A DNA stretch of 64,000 nucleotides, taken from assembly GCA_030682575.1 (NCBI GenBank), contig JAUXNX010000025.1, positions 22,400 through 86,399 of the forward strand, read 5' to 3'. Below the pieces are notes generated by a model that ran no database searches, was not told the DNA's origin, and saw only the letters and a list, made by a program, of their open reading frames with translations. The position numbers were made by a program, and so were the translations under genes. The stretch comes from Gammaproteobacteria bacterium. Its GTDB lineage: Bacteria > Pseudomonadota > Gammaproteobacteria > Pseudomonadales > Pseudohongiellaceae. Positions 18,265 through 27,479 of this stretch are shown one piece after another. The first letter of the stretch is position 1, and each line of letters begins with the position of its first letter.

Positions 18265-19647
18265 ATGAACTCAGATAAGTATTCTGCTTATTGCAGAGAG
18301 CACGTAAAAGAGTTCCGGGACGAATTGAGAGACGAGGCCTCCAACGCCCTGATCAGTTGGCCTGGCAAGTCGGCGGCAATTCTGCTGGCTGCCTCCTCCA
18401 TCATGACCTACATAACCCGTTCTGAGAGCAACAACCCTTACGCGTTTCATACATTGTTCGCGTATTCTTTGCCGATTCTGATCATCTTCCTGTTTCCCAT
18501 TGCGACACTGCTGTTTTCAAAGGTCAGCAAGTATTCCAGGGAAATTCTGGACATAGCGAGCTTCACCGTCCTGCTGGGCTTCTGCCTCACCCTCATGTAT
18601 GTGCTGGAGCCAGCCCTCGCCCAGAATCCGGAATCAGCATTCCTGTTGGCACCGTCCGGCCAGATCAATTTCACACTATTGATGACAACTGCATTCTCTT
18701 ACCACACCTCCTACAAGATTACGTTTCTTCGCAATCTTATGTTTACCATTGTCATGGTGGTACTGATTTATCTCATTAGCCCCGAATACATGCTGGCCAA
18801 TATCATGCAGGTGATACAGGGTTTTCTCGCTGGAACTATATTCAGCTTGATGTTCTTCTCCCGTATCCAGACACGCTTCTATTACCGTTCAACTGATGCC
18901 GATACGCGCCAGCATCTCTATAACCAACTTTCCAAGCTCGTCTACCCACATCAGCTTGAGATGATCAAGGCAGGAGATGAGCTGGAAAGCACCATGCCCG
19001 TCGAAAAAGGCCGCGCCATCATCAACGTGTTCGATGTACAACGCTCCAGCGAGATCAAGCATGAACGTACCAAGTCCTTCTTTCTGGATGTATTCCGCTC
19101 TTTCTTCCATATCTGCATGATGGGTTATCAACACAACCCGCTGAAATCACGTGCCTTCAGGCTAAAAGAAACAGGTGACGGGTTCATCAGCTCTATCGGT
19201 TACCCTTTCCTGTCAGATGACCCTGAGTCACTTGCGGATCACGCCATTGCAACGGCATTGATAATGTTCAGTGAGTTCAACGAAGAGGTCCGGCGCTTCG
19301 AGTATGCGACACCGATCAAGGGGGCGATGGGCCTTGCGTTCAATTCCGTACAGGGGACATTCCAAAGCAGCGGGATCAAGTCCTACGATCTGTTTGGTGA
19401 CGCACTCATACAAGCATATCGCTACGAGGAGATGCGCAAGCATCCAGCCGTGGAGAAAATAATCCATGAGTGTGCGGAAGCGCTTGGGCTGCAGCACTAC
19501 AACATACTGATCATTCAGGAAGTCATCTACAACTCATTGAAGCCCGAATACAAGGCTCTGTTCAACAGCATCGACCTGCATGAGATTGGTTATCAGATCA
19601 GACAGGATATCGACGCACATTACATATATTTCCACGTCTTACCCTGA
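18265..19647 (+). CDS. Membrane protein with class III nucleotide cyclase-like domain
   Basis: This 460-aa protein has six or so predicted transmembrane helices (about 40-205), a linker, and a C-terminal domain resembling class III adenylate/guanylate cyclases. Cyclase-like features are the first metal Asp in INVFDVQ, the second in ETGDGFISSIG, and the FGDALIQAYRYEE segment corresponding to the usual GDxVNxAxR. The transition-state Asn position is not Asn, so activity may be weak or the domain may only bind nucleotide. ATG at 18265 has no strong ribosome-binding site; TTG at 18238 is an alternative. It would act at the inner membrane. Confidence 0.7.
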   Translation: MNSDKYSAYCREHVKEFRDELRDEASNALISWPGKSAAILLAASSIMTYITRSESNNPYAFHTLFAYSLPILIIFLFPIATLLFSKVSKYSREILDIASFTVLLGFCLTLMYVLEPALAQNPESAFLLAPSGQINFTLLMTTAFSYHTSYKITFLRNLMFTIVMVVLIYLISPEYMLANIMQVIQGFLAGTIFSLMFFSRIQTRFYYRSTDADTRQHLYNQLSKLVYPHQLEMIKAGDELESTMPVEKGRAIINVFDVQRSSEIKHERTKSFFLDVFRSFFHICMMGYQHNPLKSRAFRLKETGDGFISSIGYPFLSDDPESLADHAIATALIMFSEFNEEVRRFEYATPIKGAMGLAFNSVQGTFQSSGIKSYDLFGDALIQAYRYEEMRKHPAVEKIIHECAEALGLQHYNILIIQEVIYNSLKPEYKALFNSIDLHEIGYQIRQDIDAHYIYFHVLP

Positions 19648-20913
19648 TTATTGCATAGCAAGATCACATACGCCCTGCCTGCGCAGATAACCCAATGCCC
19701 CTTGCCCTGCAATGCGTCCGCTGGCGAAACAGGCGTTCAGCAAATAACCGCCAGTTGGTGCCTCCCAGTCGAGCATTTCACCCGCGAAGAAGAGTCCCGG
19801 GTGGACGACACTCATCAAATTGTCATCCAAGCCCTGAAACATCACCCCACCCGCTGTACTGATGGCTTCGTCCAACGGGCGAACACTACGTAAAGTCTGC
19901 GGCAGGCGCTTCACCAAATTCGCCACGTTCTCGCCAGCTCGGGCCGTATCACCACCAAGTTCGTAGAATAGACTCAGACGCAGCCCTTCCAGGCCCAATC
20001 GTTTGCGCAGCCAATTGCTCACCGACTCCTTGCCTCGGGAAGGTCGGAGCAATTCACTGACTTGCTCCAATGTTTGATCGGGCAGTAGATCCCAGTAGAT
20101 TTGTGCCTCGCCATGTAACTCAATCTCATCGCGTATCATGCTGGACGCTGCATAAATGAGACTTCCCTGTACGCCATGGCGACTGACCAGCACCTCTCCC
20201 TTGCGATTGAAGTCCGTACCTGCAACTGTCAGCCCCACTGTCTTCAACGGCTCTCCTGCATAGCGAGCCAGTAACGTATCGGACCACGCATAGTCGAACC
20301 CACAGTTTGTCGGCTTGAGGGGAACACTACGGATACCCGCATTGCTCAGTGGCACCACCCACTTCCCGTCGCTGCCAAGGCGTGCCCAGCTGCCCCCACC
20401 CACTGCGAATATCGTTACACCAGCAGCAACTTGTTGTTGTCCATCAACAGTGTCGATGCTGTGAAGAACAGATCCATTCTCCAGGGTTGTCTCAAAGCCA
20501 AGCCAGCGTTGCCGGGAATGAATCACTACGCCCTGTTGTCGCAATCGCTGCAGCCACGCCCGTAACAATGGAGCCGCTTTCAGACCCACAGGGAACACCC
20601 GCCCCGAACTACCAACAAATGTCTCGATACCCAGAGCAAGCGCCCACTGACGCAACGCCACTGCATCGAATTGCTGGAGCCAGGCGCCAACCCTTGCCGG
20701 GTCAGAATAGCGCTCGGTAAATCCAGGAACACTTTCTGAGTGAGTCAAATTGAGTCCACCAATGCCGGCACGCAGAAATTTGCGTCCCGGCGACGGCATG
20801 GCATCAATGACATGGACAGGAATTCCGGCAAGAGCAAGTTGCTCGGCGGCCATCAACCCGGCAGGACCGGCACCAATAACCAGAGCTGGGACAATCTTGA
20901 CATTCTGGTGCAT
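19648..20913 (-). CDS. HI0933/YhiN-type FAD-dependent flavoprotein
   Basis: This 421-aa protein has an N-terminal Rossmann dinucleotide-binding motif (VIGAGPAGLMAAEQLA), the GRKFLRAGIGGLNLTHSE block typical of the YhiN/HI0933 family, and a C-terminal FAGEMLDWEAPTGGYLLNACFASGRIAG segment that closes the FAD site. The physiological substrate is unknown. ATG at 20913 was preferred because the longer frame starts with TTG inside the end of the preceding GST gene. It follows that gene by 16 bases and is probably co-transcribed. Confidence 0.88.
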   Translation of the reverse strand: MHQNVKIVPALVIGAGPAGLMAAEQLALAGIPVHVIDAMPSPGRKFLRAGIGGLNLTHSESVPGFTERYSDPARVGAWLQQFDAVALRQWALALGIETFVGSSGRVFPVGLKAAPLLRAWLQRLRQQGVVIHSRQRWLGFETTLENGSVLHSIDTVDGQQQVAAGVTIFAVGGGSWARLGSDGKWVVPLSNAGIRSVPLKPTNCGFDYAWSDTLLARYAGEPLKTVGLTVAGTDFNRKGEVLVSRHGVQGSLIYAASSMIRDEIELHGEAQIYWDLLPDQTLEQVSELLRPSRGKESVSNWLRKRLGLEGLRLSLFYELGGDTARAGENVANLVKRLPQTLRSVRPLDEAISTAGGVMFQGLDDNLMSVVHPGLFFAGEMLDWEAPTGGYLLNACFASGRIAGQGALGYLRRQGVCDLAMQ

Positions 20914-20929
20914 CAATAGTGCCGTATTA

Positions 20930-21553
20930 TTACTGAGGCATGCGTGCAAGTGCGCTCTGGAACGACGGGCGTTCTTTCATTTCGACATACCAACGCTTGA
21001 TCGAAGGGTAAGTATCGAAGCTGACAGAAGTCACCTCTTGAGCATGGAAGTATGGCAGTGCAATGGTATCCGCTAGTGTGATCTCGTCACCGCACAGAAA
21101 CCTGCCTACTGCCAGGGTCTTGTCGATGAAGGGAAGCTGTTGCTCAAGGAAGCCTCTAGCCTCCGCAACGGCCTTCTCTTCCGGGGCCTTGTTGTAGTAC
21201 TTCTTGAGGACTACCTCCTGATAAAAAAATACGCCTAGCCAACGACCAACATGGTGGCAGATCATGTCCACCATTTGATCGATTTCTGCAGCACGCAGTG
21301 GATCGGCTGAGTAGAGTTTCTTATCACTGATATTGGCCAGATAGCGGCACAGAGAAGCACTCTCGAAGAGGAAATGGCCGTTATGTTCAATGGCAGGCAC
21401 CTTACCGAGGGGGTGACGCGCCAGATGCTCCGGACTCTTATGCTCGCCTTTCACGAAATTCAGATGGATATACTCATAAGGGGTACCCAACTCTTCAGCA
21501 GTGAACAGCACTTTTGTGGCATTGTAGGTACTGCCGCCGTATATCTTGACCAT
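20930..21553 (-). CDS. Glutathione S-transferase family protein
   Basis: This 207-aa protein has an N-terminal thioredoxin-like domain (1-75; MVKIYGGSTYNATKVLFTAEE, then GKVPAIEHNG and the FESASLCRYLA glutathione-contact motif) and an all-helical C-terminal domain. The FLCGDEITLADTIALPYF stretch is the GST helix-6 N-capping region. It probably conjugates or reduces electrophiles with glutathione in the cytoplasm; the substrate is not predictable. Confidence 0.9.
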   Translation of the reverse strand: MVKIYGGSTYNATKVLFTAEELGTPYEYIHLNFVKGEHKSPEHLARHPLGKVPAIEHNGHFLFESASLCRYLANISDKKLYSADPLRAAEIDQMVDMICHHVGRWLGVFFYQEVVLKKYYNKAPEEKAVAEARGFLEQQLPFIDKTLAVGRFLCGDEITLADTIALPYFHAQEVTSVSFDTYPSIKRWYVEMKERPSFQSALARMPQ

Positions 21554-21788
21554 GATGTCTTCTCCGATTTCCAGCTATCGATTTTGTCGATGCGTTCATG
21601 CCAATGTATAGTGGTGCCTATGAATCCTTGCAGTGCAGATGGTGAGGCAATGTACAGAAGCCCTTTTTCTTATGCAAGTAGCGACAGAGATTGTGAATGA
21701 ATCACCTGAGAGAAGTAATGCACAACGGCAGATGGATTTCGACACCGAAAAAGAAATCACCTGACCCCCTACCAGTAGGGTCACAGAT

Positions 21789-22961
21789 ATGACATTGGAT
21801 ATTGCCCGTATAAGGGAGCACACACCGGCCACTTCTGAGCTGATTCATTTCAACAATGCTGGCGCGGCGTTATCACCAACACCTGTTCAGGAGGCCTTGC
21901 TGCAACATCTGGGGTTGGAGCAGCGCATCGGTGGATACGAAGCTGCGACACACGCACACCCACAGATCGAGAATTTCTACAGCGCATTCGCTCGTCTTTT
22001 CAACTGTGACACCGATGAAGTTGCCTGGGCGGAAAACGCGACCCATGGCTGGAATACACTGTTGCATGCAATTCCCTTCAAATCTGGAGACAGGATACTG
22101 ACCGGGCAGTCCGAATATGGCAGCAACTATCTGGCGTTTCTGCATCTGTGCCGACTTCGGAACGTGCATATAGAGGTCATCCCGAATGACGCCAACGGGC
22201 GCATCTGTCTCGACAGACTTACGGCGGCAATTGATAACAATGTGCGACTGATTGCACTTACCCATGTGCCAAGCCAAAGCGGCGTCATTCATCCTGCCAC
22301 CGAAATCGGTCAAATCGCTCGCACACATGACATTCTCTATCTGTTGGATGCATGTCAGTCCGCAGGACAACTGCCTCTTGATGTCAACGCGCTTGGCTGC
22401 GATATGCTGACCGGCACCGGTCGCAAATATCTGCGCGGTCCGCGTGGTACCGGGTTTATGTATGTGCGCAAGGAAATAATCGGAACACTCACCCCTGCAT
22501 GGATTGATCTGCACTCTGCGAGCTGGGCAGCGGAGAACACCTACCAATTACGCGACGATGCACGACGCTTTGAAAACTGGGAAAGCTTTGTCGCCGGTAA
22601 AATCGCTCTTGGTGTAGCCGTGGACTATGCAATGGAGATCGGGATGGAAGCAATCGCGAAGCGAGTCGGTTATCTCGCATCCTGTCTTCGAGAACAACTG
22701 TCAATGGTGAACTCCATCAGTGTTCACGAGTCAGGTGAGCACTTGAGTGGCATTGTCACTTTCAGCAAGAAAGACGAAACCCCGCAGGAGTTGCAACACC
22801 GTTTGCAAAGCGCGGGAATCAACATCTCCACCAGCAAATTGCGAAGCAACGTATTGGATTTTGGCAGACGGGGCTTGGGGGATATAAATCGGGCATCGGT
22901 ACATTACTACAACACCGAGGAAGAAGTGGAACGCTTCTGCCAAGTGATTACCGCGACATGA
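21789..22961 (+). CDS. Class V aminotransferase (NifS/Csd/epimerase-like)
   Basis: This 390-aa PLP enzyme has the Schiff-base lysine in LTGTGRKYLRGPRGTGF and the upstream LLDACQSAGQLPLDV motif that holds the cofactor-binding Asp and Gln. The active-site cysteine loop of true cysteine desulfurases is not evident near the C-terminus, so it may act on another amino acid, as isopenicillin-N-epimerase-like members do. AGGG lies 9 bases before the ATG. It is convergent with the following transporter, 14 bases away. Confidence 0.82.
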   Translation: MTLDIARIREHTPATSELIHFNNAGAALSPTPVQEALLQHLGLEQRIGGYEAATHAHPQIENFYSAFARLFNCDTDEVAWAENATHGWNTLLHAIPFKSGDRILTGQSEYGSNYLAFLHLCRLRNVHIEVIPNDANGRICLDRLTAAIDNNVRLIALTHVPSQSGVIHPATEIGQIARTHDILYLLDACQSAGQLPLDVNALGCDMLTGTGRKYLRGPRGTGFMYVRKEIIGTLTPAWIDLHSASWAAENTYQLRDDARRFENWESFVAGKIALGVAVDYAMEIGMEAIAKRVGYLASCLREQLSMVNSISVHESGEHLSGIVTFSKKDETPQELQHRLQSAGINISTSKLRSNVLDFGRRGLGDINRASVHYYNTEEEVERFCQVITAT

Positions 22962-22975
22962 CGCCAGGGGACATG

Positions 22976-24316
22976 TTACTGCACATACATAGCCAGAATG
23001 GCCAAGGGACATATGTAACGAATATAGAAGGGCCATATCTTCCAGAACAGCGAGTGCTCTACCCCTGCATATCCCTTCTGAACCTCCTGCAGCACGCTAT
23101 TGCGATTCCAGATCCAGCCAACGAAGATCGCCAAGAAGAAACCCAGCAGCGGCTGGCTGTATTCGGTGGTGAGTGTCACGACCAGATCAAAGAGCACACC
23201 GAAATTGAAGACGATAGTGAGACTGATGAATGTCACGGCAGAGCCTATCAGAATCGTGGTTTTCCTGCGTTCTGTGCCGAGAGACTCCACAGTATAGGCC
23301 ACTGGCACTTCCAGCATGGATATGGAAGATGTCAGTGCAGCTATTGTCATCAGTGCAAAAAACACCAACCCCACCACAGCCCCTGCCAAGCCCATGCTAT
23401 CGAACAGCGTTGGCAACAGGCTCACTATCAAACCCGGACCAGCCACCAGCGCACCTGCATCATCATAAATCTGCACCCCGGTGGCCAGAGCGACATAGAT
23501 AGCAGGAATAATCAGCAGGCCTGCGAGAAAGGAAAAACCAGTATCCAGCATCACCACGATGCCGCCTGTCTGTGGTAGATTTTCGTTGCTGCTCAAGTAG
23601 GAGCCATAGATCAGCATCGTCCCTACACCCAGCGAAAGTGAGAAGAATGCCTGGCCGAGAGCGCTCACGATCAGGCCGGTATTGGCTACCCGACTGAAAT
23701 CGGGCACGAGATAGGCACGCACCCCTGCCATGGCACCATTCAGGGTGAAGACGTAGATAATCAGCAGAATCAGAATAACGAGCAACGACGGCATGAGCCT
23801 GGTCGCCCACTTTTCGATACCGTTACGCACCCCAGCACTGACGATATAGATTGTCAGGGCCAGGAACACGACAGCGAACAGTGCATTGCGGGGTACAGCA
23901 TCCACAGCAAGCCAGCGCGATGCTGTATCCAGGCCAATCATGCTGGTGATGGCCTCGAACATCCAGGCCATCATCCAGCCACCGATAATTGCATAGAAGC
24001 TGAGAATCAAACTGACCGTAATCAACCCGGCCAAACCCACTCCGGTGCCAATCTTTCTCGAGACTGGACCTGTAGCCAATTGCCTCAGCGCTCCCACTGC
24101 ATTGGCACGGGTATGCCGGCCAATGATCAGTTCGGCCATCAACGCCGGATACGCGAGAGAGAATGCCATAAGGATGTAGGTAAAGAGAAAGGCGGCGCCG
24201 CCATTGCTGGCAGCATTGGTAGGGAAACCCCAGATATTGCCGAGTCCGATTGCCGAGCCGGAAGTGGCCATCAGAAAGCCAAAACGTGAACTGAACTCTC
24301 CACGCGCTGTACTCAT
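22976..24316 (-). CDS. Sodium-dependent (NSS/SNF family) transporter
   Basis: This 446-aa transporter has about 11-12 transmembrane helices. The first carries the family signature FLMATSGSAIGLGNIWGFP (Na+ and substrate binding at the unwound helix 1) and is followed by ASNGGAAFLFTYILMAF. Bacterial members such as LeuT and TnaT import amino acids with sodium. The short 11-12 helix form with Met/Thr-rich helix 1 (ATSGSAIGLG) is common in marine gammaproteobacteria. The substrate is unknown. Confidence 0.93.
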   Translation of the reverse strand: MSTARGEFSSRFGFLMATSGSAIGLGNIWGFPTNAASNGGAAFLFTYILMAFSLAYPALMAELIIGRHTRANAVGALRQLATGPVSRKIGTGVGLAGLITVSLILSFYAIIGGWMMAWMFEAITSMIGLDTASRWLAVDAVPRNALFAVVFLALTIYIVSAGVRNGIEKWATRLMPSLLVILILLIIYVFTLNGAMAGVRAYLVPDFSRVANTGLIVSALGQAFFSLSLGVGTMLIYGSYLSSNENLPQTGGIVVMLDTGFSFLAGLLIIPAIYVALATGVQIYDDAGALVAGPGLIVSLLPTLFDSMGLAGAVVGLVFFALMTIAALTSSISMLEVPVAYTVESLGTERRKTTILIGSAVTFISLTIVFNFGVLFDLVVTLTTEYSQPLLGFFLAIFVGWIWNRNSVLQEVQKGYAGVEHSLFWKIWPFYIRYICPLAILAMYVQ

Positions 24317-24347
24317 CCCAGCCGCCCCGTCTTATGCAGGTTGATCG

Positions 24348-25334
24348 TTATTGTTGGTCGTAGGATTCCAGCGTGAATTCCCAGTTGACGGCATCACTGA
24401 GGACCAGTATCACATTGGTGAAGGAACCAACATTGCCGTTATTGTTGACCTCAAGGTAGGGAATGCGCAATTTGTTGTCGGACGTGGCAAAAGTGGAAAT
24501 ACCTTCGGGCTTCACTTCCAGATCAACCATGCTGTCGGTGTCCAGCTTGAAGACGACGTTCGGTCGGTCTGGCACCAGCGTCAACGCCAGACTGTAGGCA
24601 CCAAGACTCTCCCCTCCATCCACGGAGGTCTGCAACACACCCGACTGATATTCAAAAACCGAGACTGCAGAAGTGAAACGCTGCATCACCTCCATATTCA
24701 TGGTGACGAAGTGTTGTGCCTTCACTACACCCAGATCGAAGTTGCGCAAAGGTGTCTGCGGATGAGTATTTCCCAGGCTGATGGCAGGCAACTGGTTGAT
24801 TCCATCGACATTGACCATCCCGTCACCCAGCACCTGACCGAACACCGTGAAGCCACCATTATTTGACTCATTCAAAGTCTCTGAATTGTCCTGCACATTG
24901 ATGAACCACTGACTGGTGGCGCTGTTGGGGTCACCCGCAAACTTGGCCATGGCGATGGTCCCACGCGTGTTGGGAATACTGTATTCATTGATTACCGGTG
25001 GGTCACCCGGTACTTCAATTGGGCCCACGAAGGGTTGGAATCGATACCCACCTCCCTGCAATACTTCCGGATCAACCTTGGACAGACGGTGGAAGTAAGT
25101 TCCGTTGTACGCGCCGCGATTCACATAATTGAGGAAGTTCTGCACGGTGGCAGGAGCCACAGTATCGAAGAGTTCGATGGAAAAGTAACCGTAGTTCGTG
25201 CTGATACGGACGATGGTGTTGGCCTGCACTGCTCCCGTCGCCACCAGCGACAGTACCAGGGCTACGAGAGCCACCAACCTGCGGTGCCTGTACAATGAAA
25301 ATTTGTGTGAAGACTGCTTCCTGATTACTGCCAT
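24348..25334 (-). CDS. Exported cyclophilin-type peptidyl-prolyl isomerase with C-terminal extension
   Basis: This 328-aa protein has a signal peptide (about 1-38, …VATGAVQAN), a cyclophilin domain (about 40-205; TYFHRLS, FINVQDN and GFTVFGQVLGDGM match the active-site and core motifs) and a C-terminal region of about 120 residues not found in standard periplasmic cyclophilins. That region is beta-rich and may be a binding domain. AGGAG stands 5 bases before the ATG. It assists folding of secreted proteins. It is the neighbour of lipA but separated from it by about 90 bases. Confidence 0.87.
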   Translation of the reverse strand: MAVIRKQSSHKFSLYRHRRLVALVALVLSLVATGAVQANTIVRISTNYGYFSIELFDTVAPATVQNFLNYVNRGAYNGTYFHRLSKVDPEVLQGGGYRFQPFVGPIEVPGDPPVINEYSIPNTRGTIAMAKFAGDPNSATSQWFINVQDNSETLNESNNGGFTVFGQVLGDGMVNVDGINQLPAISLGNTHPQTPLRNFDLGVVKAQHFVTMNMEVMQRFTSAVSVFEYQSGVLQTSVDGGESLGAYSLALTLVPDRPNVVFKLDTDSMVDLEVKPEGISTFATSDNKLRIPYLEVNNNGNVGSFTNVILVLSDAVNWEFTLESYDQQ

Positions 25335-25425
25335 GACAACTCCTGAATCCTGTTTCCGTCACTTCGTAGTATGGGCCGGTATTCTAGCCCGAATAATCCG
25401 CTGGCGCGAAATGCACCAGGCATCA

Positions 25426-26388
25426 TCAAATCAATTCGCCTTTGGCCTGCTTGTCCGCATGATAGGACGAGCGTACCAATGGACCACTGGCCACGTGGGC
25501 AAAGCCCAGCGCTTCGCCATAGCGGCGCAGCTCATCGAACTCGTCAGGATGCACGAAGCGGCTCACTGCCAGATGGCTGCGACTGGGCTGCAGATACTGC
25601 CCCAACGTCACCATATCAATATTATGGGCCTTGAGGTCGCGCATCACTTCCATCACCTCTTCCTTGGTTTCTCCCAGTCCCAGCATCAGACCAGACTTGG
25701 TCGTGACCGATGGTACCCGTTCCTTGTAGAGCCTGAGCAGCTCCAGCGACCACTTGTAATCGGCACCTGGACGAGCCTGCCTGTACAGACGAGGGACTGT
25801 CTCAAGATTGTGGTTGAACACATGCGGAGGGGTTTTTTCCAGAATATCGAGAGCAATCTCCATGCGACCACGGAAGTCCGGCACCAGCACCTCGATCTGA
25901 ATGTTGGGGTTAAGACGGCGCGTCTCGGTAATACAGTTGGCGAAATGCTGGGCGCCACTGTCCTTGAGATCATCACGGTCAACAGAAGTGATTACAACGT
26001 AGCGCAACCCCATTTCCGCGATGGCTTCGGCAAGCTCAAGCGGTTCGTTCTCGTACAGCGGCTTCGGTTTGCCGTGGGCCACATCGCAGAACGGGCAACG
26101 CCGGGTGCAGATTTCACCCATGATCATGAACGTGGCGGTGCCGTTGCTGAAACACTCACCCAGATTCGGGCACGATGCCTCCTCGCAGACGGAAGCGAGT
26201 TTGTGTTTGCGCAGGGTTTCCTTGATGTGGTTGATCTTCGGCGACGCCGGTATCTTGACCCGGATCCAGTCCGGCTTCTTGAGCAGGTCCACAGTCGGAA
26301 TCACCTTCACGGGAATGCGGGCCACTTTATCCGCACCACGAAGTTTTTCGCCCTCTATCAATACATTGCGTCTTGGCTGATCTGACAT
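25426..26388 (-). CDS. lipA: Lipoyl synthase
   Basis: LipA inserts two sulfur atoms into protein-bound octanoyl groups to make lipoate. This 320-aa radical-SAM enzyme shows the auxiliary cluster cysteines C68-x4-C73-x5-C79 ([12 protein letters not shown]) and the SAM-cluster motif C94-x3-C98-x2-C101 (CTRRCPFC). ATG at 26388 aligns with family N-termini; a frame open to 26427 would add 13 residues, starting 6 bases after the lipB stop. The gene follows lipB directly, so octanoyl transfer and sulfur insertion are co-expressed. Confidence 0.95.
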   Translation of the reverse strand: MSDQPRRNVLIEGEKLRGADKVARIPVKVIPTVDLLKKPDWIRVKIPASPKINHIKETLRKHKLASVCEEASCPNLGECFSNGTATFMIMGEICTRRCPFCDVAHGKPKPLYENEPLELAEAIAEMGLRYVVITSVDRDDLKDSGAQHFANCITETRRLNPNIQIEVLVPDFRGRMEIALDILEKTPPHVFNHNLETVPRLYRQARPGADYKWSLELLRLYKERVPSVTTKSGLMLGLGETKEEVMEVMRDLKAHNIDMVTLGQYLQPSRSHLAVSRFVHPDEFDELRRYGEALGFAHVASGPLVRSSYHADKQAKGELI

Positions 26389-26433
26389 GATCTCTGGAAA
26401 CCTTTGCTGCCTGTCTGTTGGTAACATTGCTCG

Positions 26434-27204
26434 CTATTGCCGCGCGGCCATCATTGCTGTGGTCTGAAATGTGAGTGCTGCTGTGCTTGTCTTTGTGTAG
26501 CCCAGGGTTACTGTCAGAATTCGAAGCAGCCGCTCCGCTGCCTCGTTCATCAGGCCTGGGCCAGGAGGCGGCACCAGATCCCTGAGCTGCGTGACCTGCA
26601 TTCCCTCATATCCACACGGGTTGATGCGGCAAAACGGCGACAGATCCATATCAATATTGAAACTGAGACCGTGATACGAGCATCCCTGGCGTATCCGCAA
26701 ACCGAGGGCGGCGATTTTAGCACCCTTTACATACACGCCGGGAGCCTTTCGCTGGCTCTCTGCCACAATCCCATATTCGGCAAGCACAGCGATCACGCTC
26801 TGTTCAATGGTTTCAACAAGTGCGCGCGCTCCAGTTCCGGCACGGCGCACGTCGACCATGATATAGACCACCAGTTGTCCCGGGCCGTGATAGGTTACCT
26901 GGCCACCTCGATCTATCTGTACAACAGGAATGTCGCCCGGATTCAGCAGATGTTCGGGCTTCCCGGCCTGCCCCTGAGTGAAGACTGGCAGGTGTGTCAG
27001 CAACCAGACTTCGTCAGGGGTTTCAGAATTGCGATTCTCAGTAAAACGGCGCATGGCCTCCCACACGGGAATATAGTCAAGTGATGTGTTCAACGCTGCT
27101 GAGCGCACCACAAGAGTACCTTTGTCCAGGTTTTCTGCGAAGTGATGCTGAGAGAATGCGCTGTCGCCAGTGTCGATGTGCGCACGGCTATCGGCGGGGG
27201 TCAT
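26434..27204 (-). CDS. lipB: Octanoyl-ACP:protein octanoyltransferase
   Basis: LipB moves octanoate from acyl carrier protein to lipoate-dependent enzymes. This 256-aa protein has the [15 protein letters not shown] signature, the catalytic lysine in [11 protein letters not shown] and the catalytic cysteine in INPCGYEG. It carries an N-terminal extension of about 30 residues relative to E. coli LipB. Its ATG overlaps the stop of ybeD by the four-base ATGA arrangement, which indicates translational coupling. Confidence 0.94.
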   Translation of the reverse strand: MTPADSRAHIDTGDSAFSQHHFAENLDKGTLVVRSAALNTSLDYIPVWEAMRRFTENRNSETPDEVWLLTHLPVFTQGQAGKPEHLLNPGDIPVVQIDRGGQVTYHGPGQLVVYIMVDVRRAGTGARALVETIEQSVIAVLAEYGIVAESQRKAPGVYVKGAKIAALGLRIRQGCSYHGLSFNIDMDLSPFCRINPCGYEGMQVTQLRDLVPPPGPGLMNEAAERLLRILTVTLGYTKTSTAALTFQTTAMMAARQ

Positions 27205-27470
27205 AACACCATCTTGACGCTGGCATGAGCCTTGAGGTCTGCAAACATCACGGTCAACTGATCGATGCCAGTAGCCTCGATCACGATGGTGATGGCCAAA
27301 TAGTTGCCGTTACTGCTTGGCCTGACGCTCACATGCTCGCTACCTATCTCAGGCGCGTGGCGCTTGACCAGCGAGACCACTTCAACTTCGAAATCCGGTG
27401 TGGCCAGCCCCATCACCTTGATAGGGTAGGCACAGGGAAATTCGATTTTGGGCATTTCCGGTGTCGACAT
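27201..27470 (-). CDS. ybeD: YbeD/DUF493 family regulatory-fold protein
   Basis: This 89-aa protein contains [11 protein letters not shown] at the start and the [20 protein letters not shown] segment, matching YbeD (DUF493), which has an ACT-like fold. The function is unknown; its fixed place between dacA and lipB suggests a role in lipoate or envelope metabolism. It overlaps lipB by four bases and follows dacA by 9 bases. Confidence 0.9.
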   Translation of the reverse strand: MSTPEMPKIEFPCAYPIKVMGLATPDFEVEVVSLVKRHAPEIGSEHVSVRPSSNGNYLAITIVIEATGIDQLTVMFADLKAHASVKMVL

Positions 27471-27479
27471 GAAGACGGC

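Noticed and set aside
25198..26385. Open frame of 395 codons on the plus strand
   Set aside because: It lies across the cyclophilin gene and lipA in antisense. lipA has both cysteine motifs, so this is a by-product of codon bias.
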